From JBEKIK01 sp963845975 (GTDB taxonomy: Bacteria > Planctomycetota > Planctomycetia > Pirellulales > Thermoguttaceae), in the NCBI GenBank assembly GCA_963845975.1, contig CAWJUD010000002.1, forward strand, positions 434,001 to 498,000: 64,000 nucleotides of DNA. The letters are read 5' to 3'. The notes under the pieces are model-generated. The model ran no database searches. It was not told the origin of the DNA and was given only the letters and a program-made list of their open reading frames with translations. How positions within the stretch are numbered: position 1 is the stretch's first letter; each line of letters begins with the position of its first letter. Shown piece after piece: positions 61,998 through 64,000 of this stretch. The position numbers and the translations under genes were made by a program.

Positions 61998-64000
61998 ATG
62001 TCTGTCAATAAATCACTTACAAGAAAAGGGCGGTTGTGGAAGGCCTTGGAATTCCTGAGTTTTATGGCAGTCGGGATAGTTTTATTGGCCGGCACGTCCA
62101 TGAAAGCACAAGAGCAGGCGTCCAAGGATTCCGGACCCATTCTTAAAGCCTATTCTTGTCCGATTGGGATCATAGAGGGTACGGCGGTGCGATTGAAAGA
62201 AAAATTCAAGGGCCAGCCCGATGTGCGGATTACCAGCAACCTCCGCACCGCCCAAATCCTTGTTTTTGCGCCTCTTGAAACGCAATCGCAGATAGCTGAA
62301 ATCATGGCCGGCATCAAGGGCGCAACCGTATCGCAGCCTAATCGCGCCGCTTCGATCCATAATCCCCCTGGCGCAATCGATTCCCGGGCTTCCAAATCGG
62401 TCTCCATATCTTTGCAGAACATCAACGGAAAGCAACTGGAACAGACTTTATTAAGTATGTTGGGCAATCGGCTTACGGCGGTCCCGCCCGGGGAATTGGG
62501 TACAAGCAGTTTCCAATCGATTCTGCCCGGCGGCGCGGTTGTCCGGCTCGACATTCCGCTGCAACTGAACCGCTTCACTCTGTCCGGCACGGCGACAGCC
62601 GTGGATTCGTTTGCCCGGTTGATTAAGATTTTGGATGGCCCGCCCCGCACCGGCGATGAGAGCATGCAACTGGTTTCGCTGAATGATTCGAGTATAGCGG
62701 CCACACGGCGCACGGTGGAAGCGATACAGTCCTCGGGCATGGACAAGATACCGCGCAGCCCGGTGGCGACAAAACTCTACCAAAATCCGAAAGAGGATCA
62801 AAAGCCCAAAGACGGCCCGACTTTAGTCGCCCAAGCCCAAATGACTCCCCAGGAAGAGCAGCCGAACGAGGAAGAAGAACAAGAAACGCAGGTCGTTCAG
62901 ACCCCGGGCGGATCGCCGGAAAAAGCGGCCATGCAAATCGGCCAGATCGGACCGGTTCAGGTGGAGATGTTGGAAGGGCTGGACGTGCTGATAATCCGCG
63001 GCCGCACCAAAGACGTGGAACAAGTGATGAACGTTATCAAACAGGTCGAGCAACTGAGCGCTAAAACCGAACCGGCCATAGAAGTCTACAAATTGAAGTA
63101 TATCGATTGCCAGGCCTTGTTCGAACTGATCAGGCCGGTCTATGACGAGGTGTATTTATCGCGCCAGGGAAGCGTGAGCATTACCGCCCTGGTAAAGCCC
63201 AACGCCTTGTTGATCATGGGTCGGAAGGAAAACGTGAAAACCACCATGGACCTGGTCCGCCGCCTGGATCAGCCGATTGCGCCTGAAACGCAATTTCATG
63301 TATTTCGCTTGAAGCACACGCCTTCGGCCACGGCATTAGACATCGTGAACCAATTCTATAACGCTCAAACCCGGGGCGGATTGGGCACCCGCGTCCTGGT
63401 TTCGGAGGATAACCGCCTGAACTCCTTGATCGTTCAGGCCAGTCCCCGCGACATGGCCGAGATCGCCGAATTGATCGCCCGCATCGATTCCCCAGCCAGC
63501 GAGGCGGTGAACGAACTGCGCGTGATTCCGCTTAGATATTCGATGGCCAGCGACCTGGGCACGGTCATCATGAACGCCCTCAGCGGACAGGCGCAGCGCG
63601 CCCGACCTTCCCCGGGTTTGGTGGAGCCGCTCCGGCCGCGGCCGCGGGCACAGCCGCACAACGCTCTGCCGTGCTCCGCTTTCTTACCATCGACACCAAG
63701 GGGCACAAGCTTCTGCAATCCGGCATATTAAGCGACGTGACTGTCTCGGCCGACGTGGGGGCCAACGCGCTTATCGTATCCGCTCCCGCCGAAAGCATGG
63801 ACCTGATGGAAGCATTGATCCATGAACTCGACAGCGTGCCTTTGGCCGAGGCCGAGATCAAGGTCTTCACCATCAGGAACGGCGACGCCTCGAGCCTGAT
63901 GAATTTGCTGCAAAACATTTTCGGCCCCGCCCGCCAGGCCGCCGGGGCCGTGGGCGGCGCAGGCGCCTTTGGCGCCTTTGGCGGAGTGGGCGGCGCCGGA
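61998..64000 (+). CDS. Secretin N-domain repeat protein (GspD-like), frame broken, 3' end outside window
   Basis: Signal-like N-terminus (LSFMAVGIVLLAGTSMKAQ). Repeated N-domain units: AYSCPIGIIEGTAVRLKEKF, MLEGLDVLIIRGRTKDVEQV, EVYKLKYIDCQALFELIRPV, FHVFRLKHTPSATALDIVNQ and LRVIPLRYSMASDLGTVIMN. The frame breaks near 63606 (one base missing in a CCGACC context), and coding resumes as FPGFGGAAPAAAAGTAAQRS, AVLRFLTIDTKGHKLLQSG and so on to the edge, ending Gly/Ala-rich. It is divergent from another secretin-like gene. Whether a secretin pore domain follows lies beyond 64000. Confidence 0.82.

Noticed and set aside
63336..63918. Minus-strand frames opposite the last secretin-like gene
   Set aside because: Shadow frames of a clearly coding plus-strand sequence that merely changes frame near 63606.

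Overview
The window looks like a chromosomal piece of a planctomycete (Planctomycetota, probably near Pirellulales/Thermoguttaceae). The clues are a DUF1573 protein, a small lipoprotein with the FSNKARQIE motif, a membrane protein with an FSLRTLM start, an S16 with a long charged tail, secretin-like proteins with Gln runs, a GAF/HlyD/M50-HlyD locus, and intergenic space packed with palindromic repeats. Family assignments come from reading the protein sequences; no search was run.

Layout. 1-5.6 kb: end of the complex I operon (nuoL, nuoM, nuoN) plus a small unknown gene. 5.6-16 kb: housekeeping genes (tatD-like, lysA, rtcA, trmL, a BshB1-like deacetylase, an M32 carboxypeptidase, a zinc-ribbon membrane protein, a macro-domain protein) and an initiator tRNA. 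16.3-20.2 kb, minus strand: ffh-rpsP-trmD-rplS-yraN. 20.8-29.2 kb: DUF1573 protein, then GAF-HlyD, HlyD and PqqD-like/M50/HlyD genes and larC. 29.4-38.4 kb: a coiled-coil protein, YyaL/DUF255, panB, an exported Gln-rich protein, a decayed toxin-antitoxin pair, tRNA-Gln, an FHA-GAF-PP2C phosphatase and a PolB-type exonuclease. 38.6-45.8 kb: a candidate small RNA, an HTH regulator, an MFS transporter, nicotinamidase, a PflX-like radical SAM enzyme, a KamA-like aminomutase and a methyltransferase. 45.8-51.2 kb: a BatA-like VWA protein, a small membrane protein, a DUF58 protein and a glycosyltransferase. 51.4-53.2 kb: more AT-rich accessory genes, including a DUF5615/DUF433 pair. 53.3-64 kb: carA, a methyltransferase, a DUF4258/DUF2283-like pair, an aminotransferase, rimI, and two divergent secretin-like proteins, the second running off the window.

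Most unusual points: (1) REP-like palindromic repeats lie in frame inside two conserved enzymes, lysA and the PflX-like radical SAM gene; (2) the 22.1-29.9 kb locus carries a dense cluster of reading-frame breaks, five of them directly after an in-frame CTT codon; (3) a structured, probably independently transcribed RNA lies at 38.67-38.80 kb; (4) heptanucleotide repeats resembling cyanobacterial STRRs recur between genes and supply the 3' ends of several genes; (5) RtcA carries an added zinc ribbon.

Reading-frame breaks also hit lysA, rpsP, a relE-like gene and the last secretin-like gene. Because rpsP is essential, at least some breaks are probably consensus errors. Genes with breaks are therefore given as whole loci with the break positions stated.
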